NCBI GenBank assembly: GCA_003139735.1
Contig: PLGA01000262.1
Location: forward strand, 1,008-7,458
Length of the DNA stretch: 6,451 nucleotides
Direction of reading: 5' to 3'
Source of the DNA: Bryobacterales bacterium
GTDB lineage: Bacteria > Acidobacteriota > Terriglobia > Bryobacterales > Bryobacteraceae
A model generated the notes under the pieces. The model ran no database searches. It saw nothing but the letters and a program-made list of their open reading frames with translations, and had not been told where the DNA came from. This document shows positions 5,507 through 6,451 of this stretch, piece by piece; the first letter of the stretch is position 1, and every line of letters starts with the position of its first letter. A program made the translations under genes and the position numbers.

Positions 5507-5511
5507 CTCCT
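5507..5511 (-). promoter_or_regulatory. Ribosome binding site of rsfS before a CTG codon
   Basis: AGGAG on the minus strand, 6 nt before the in-frame CTG at 5500, which is ideal spacing. It lies in the 26-nt gap after the permease stop, where the only expected signal is one for rsfS. It is the main reason for choosing CTG as the start of rsfS. Confidence 0.55.
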
Positions 5512-5526
5512 GTCCGTATCGTACTA

Positions 5527-6451
5527 CTATCCCCGTGCCCGGCGGTATGCCAGGCCGGCCGATGCGACAATCGCCAGGGTTCCGGCCGCCAGCTTGCCCT
5601 CAAACAGCCAGACGTTTTTGATTTCCGCGGTCGGAACCACCGCGCAGACGATGGCCAGCGCCGTGACGGACCAACCGGACACCGCGCTCCACCGTTTCCC
5701 GGCCTTCCAGGCGCTGCCGAAGATATAGGCGTAGGGCAGAAACCCCGTAATCACCATCAGCGACACCATCTCCTGGTATGCCGCGCGCATGGTGTCGCCA
5801 AGCTGCATGGCCACCAGCAGGAACGACGCCACCGCGCCCAGCGTCAGGATGGAGACGTAGGGCGTGCCCCAGCGCGGATGCACCTTTCCAAACGCCTCGG
5901 GCAGCAGACGATCCACGCCGGCGGCGAACGGCAGGCGCGAAACCGACGTCCCGACGGCGCCCACCTGCCCCAGCCCGCTCACCAGCACCAGCAGGGCGAT
6001 GGCCGGGGTAAGCCAGCGGGCGCCCAACACGGCCGCGGCCGCGCCTCCCGCTTCCGCGTAGCCGTTCATCTCGCTGATGTGCTCCGGCCGGAGGAGCGCC
6101 AGCATGGCTGCCGTAATGCTCGCGTAGAAGACGGTCGCGAAACCTGAGGCTAGCCAACCGGCGCGCGGCAGGGTGCGCGCAGGGTCGTGGATCTCGGCGC
6201 CCATCAGGCCGGCCATTTCCAGGCCGGACATCCCGTAAGCGATGGTCGACCAGAAGCTCACGGTTTCCCAATTCCAGTGCGGCATCAGGCGCATGGGCGT
6301 CGCCAGCCCGCGCTTCGCGCAAACCAGCGCGGCGGCCACCGCCAGCAATCCGCCCAGCAGCCATGTGGCGGCGGCGCCCGCATTCTCCGTCCACTTGCCG
6401 ATTTTCATGCCGACGATATTGGTCCCGAGCGCGATCCAGATCGCGGCCATC
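5527..6451 (-). CDS. APC-superfamily amino acid permease, C-terminal part (N-terminus beyond window)
   Basis: An inner-membrane secondary transporter of the amino acid-polyamine-organocation (APC) superfamily, probably an amino acid/cation symporter or antiporter. The visible 308 residues hold about nine hydrophobic segments, matching roughly TM4 to TM12 of a 12-TM protein. The segment YGMSGLEMAGLMGAEIHDPA resembles family TM6 and the following loop (GLE, then AEI..PARTLPRA). Another conserved stretch is SGLGQVGAVGTSVSRLPFAA, then GVDRLLPEAFGKVHPRWGTP, typical of the TM8 region and after. The frame is open to the window edge, so the ATG at 6450 is internal. It ends in a basic tail (AYRRARG). 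The TAG stop is 26 nt before the proposed rsfS start, so the permease may share a transcript with the downstream genes. Substrate cannot be assigned. Confidence 0.88.
   Translation of the reverse strand, partial: MAAIWIALGTNIVGMKIGKWTENAGAAATWLLGGLLAVAAALVCAKRGLATPMRLMPHWNWETVSFWSTIAYGMSGLEMAGLMGAEIHDPARTLPRAGWLASGFATVFYASITAAMLALLRPEHISEMNGYAEAGGAAAAVLGARWLTPAIALLVLVSGLGQVGAVGTSVSRLPFAAGVDRLLPEAFGKVHPRWGTPYVSILTLGAVASFLLVAMQLGDTMRAAYQEMVSLMVITGFLPYAYIFGSAWKAGKRWSAVSGWSVTALAIVCAVVPTAEIKNVWLFEGKLAAGTLAIVASAGLAYRRARG

Noticed and set aside
4695..5603. Reading rlmH as a 302-residue protein starting at 5603
   Set aside because: The upstream half overlaps the whole of rsfS and the permease end in another frame and is Arg/Gly/Ser-rich without family resemblance. 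Only the last 139 residues match RlmH.
1..6451. A previously undescribed defence or mobile system
   Set aside because: All genes fall in known families. The only accessory element is a standard HigBA-type toxin-antitoxin pair, and no transposase, integrase, CRISPR repeats or tRNA-like attachment site was seen.

Overview
The window is GC-rich (roughly 60-65% by eye), densely coding bacterial chromosome. Eight protein genes can be supported. The first and last run off the window edges. Everything except the first gene lies on the minus strand. Gene content and style suggest an Acidobacteriota (Solibacter/Bryobacter-like) genome: a Tat-exported sugar phosphate isomerase/epimerase-like protein, a rsfS-rlmH-accD-folC string, and several GTG or rarer starts. 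That assignment is an inference from family resemblance, not a search result.

Layout, left to right. (1) 1-873, plus strand: the 3' part of a low-specificity L-threonine aldolase (ltaE-like), whose start lies before the window. (2) 876-1479, minus strand: a toxin-antitoxin pair in HigBA order (toxin first, antitoxin second). It ends 2 nt from the convergent aldolase gene. A perfect 14-bp palindrome covers the toxin start, and a possible promoter lies just upstream. (3) 1555-2469, minus strand: a Tat-signal TIM-barrel protein of the sugar phosphate isomerase/epimerase superfamily, with a perfect TATAAT box 6 nt before its GTG start. (4) 2561-5500, minus strand: a tight housekeeping run, read in the order rsfS (ribosome silencing factor), rlmH (23S rRNA pseudouridine-1915 methyltransferase), accD (acetyl-CoA carboxylase beta subunit), folC (folylpolyglutamate/dihydrofolate synthase). 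(5) 5527-6451, minus strand: the C-terminal part of an APC-family amino acid permease, 26 nt upstream of rsfS.

The rsfS-rlmH-accD-folC genes are separated by at most 19 nt, and two junctions touch or overlap, so they are very probably one transcript. It joins ribosome regulation and maturation with fatty-acid and folate metabolism, a growth-linked grouping. The permease may feed into the same transcript.

The most notable sequence-level oddity is that rsfS and rlmH both lack an in-frame ATG, GTG or TTG where homology demands a start. The best-supported starts are CTG for rsfS (AGGAG 6 nt upstream) and ACG for rlmH, where a TAACG junction stands in place of the usual TAATG stop/start overlap. 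This could be real near-cognate initiation or base errors in the assembly. I found no RNA gene, CRISPR array, insertion sequence or evidence of a wholly new multi-gene system.
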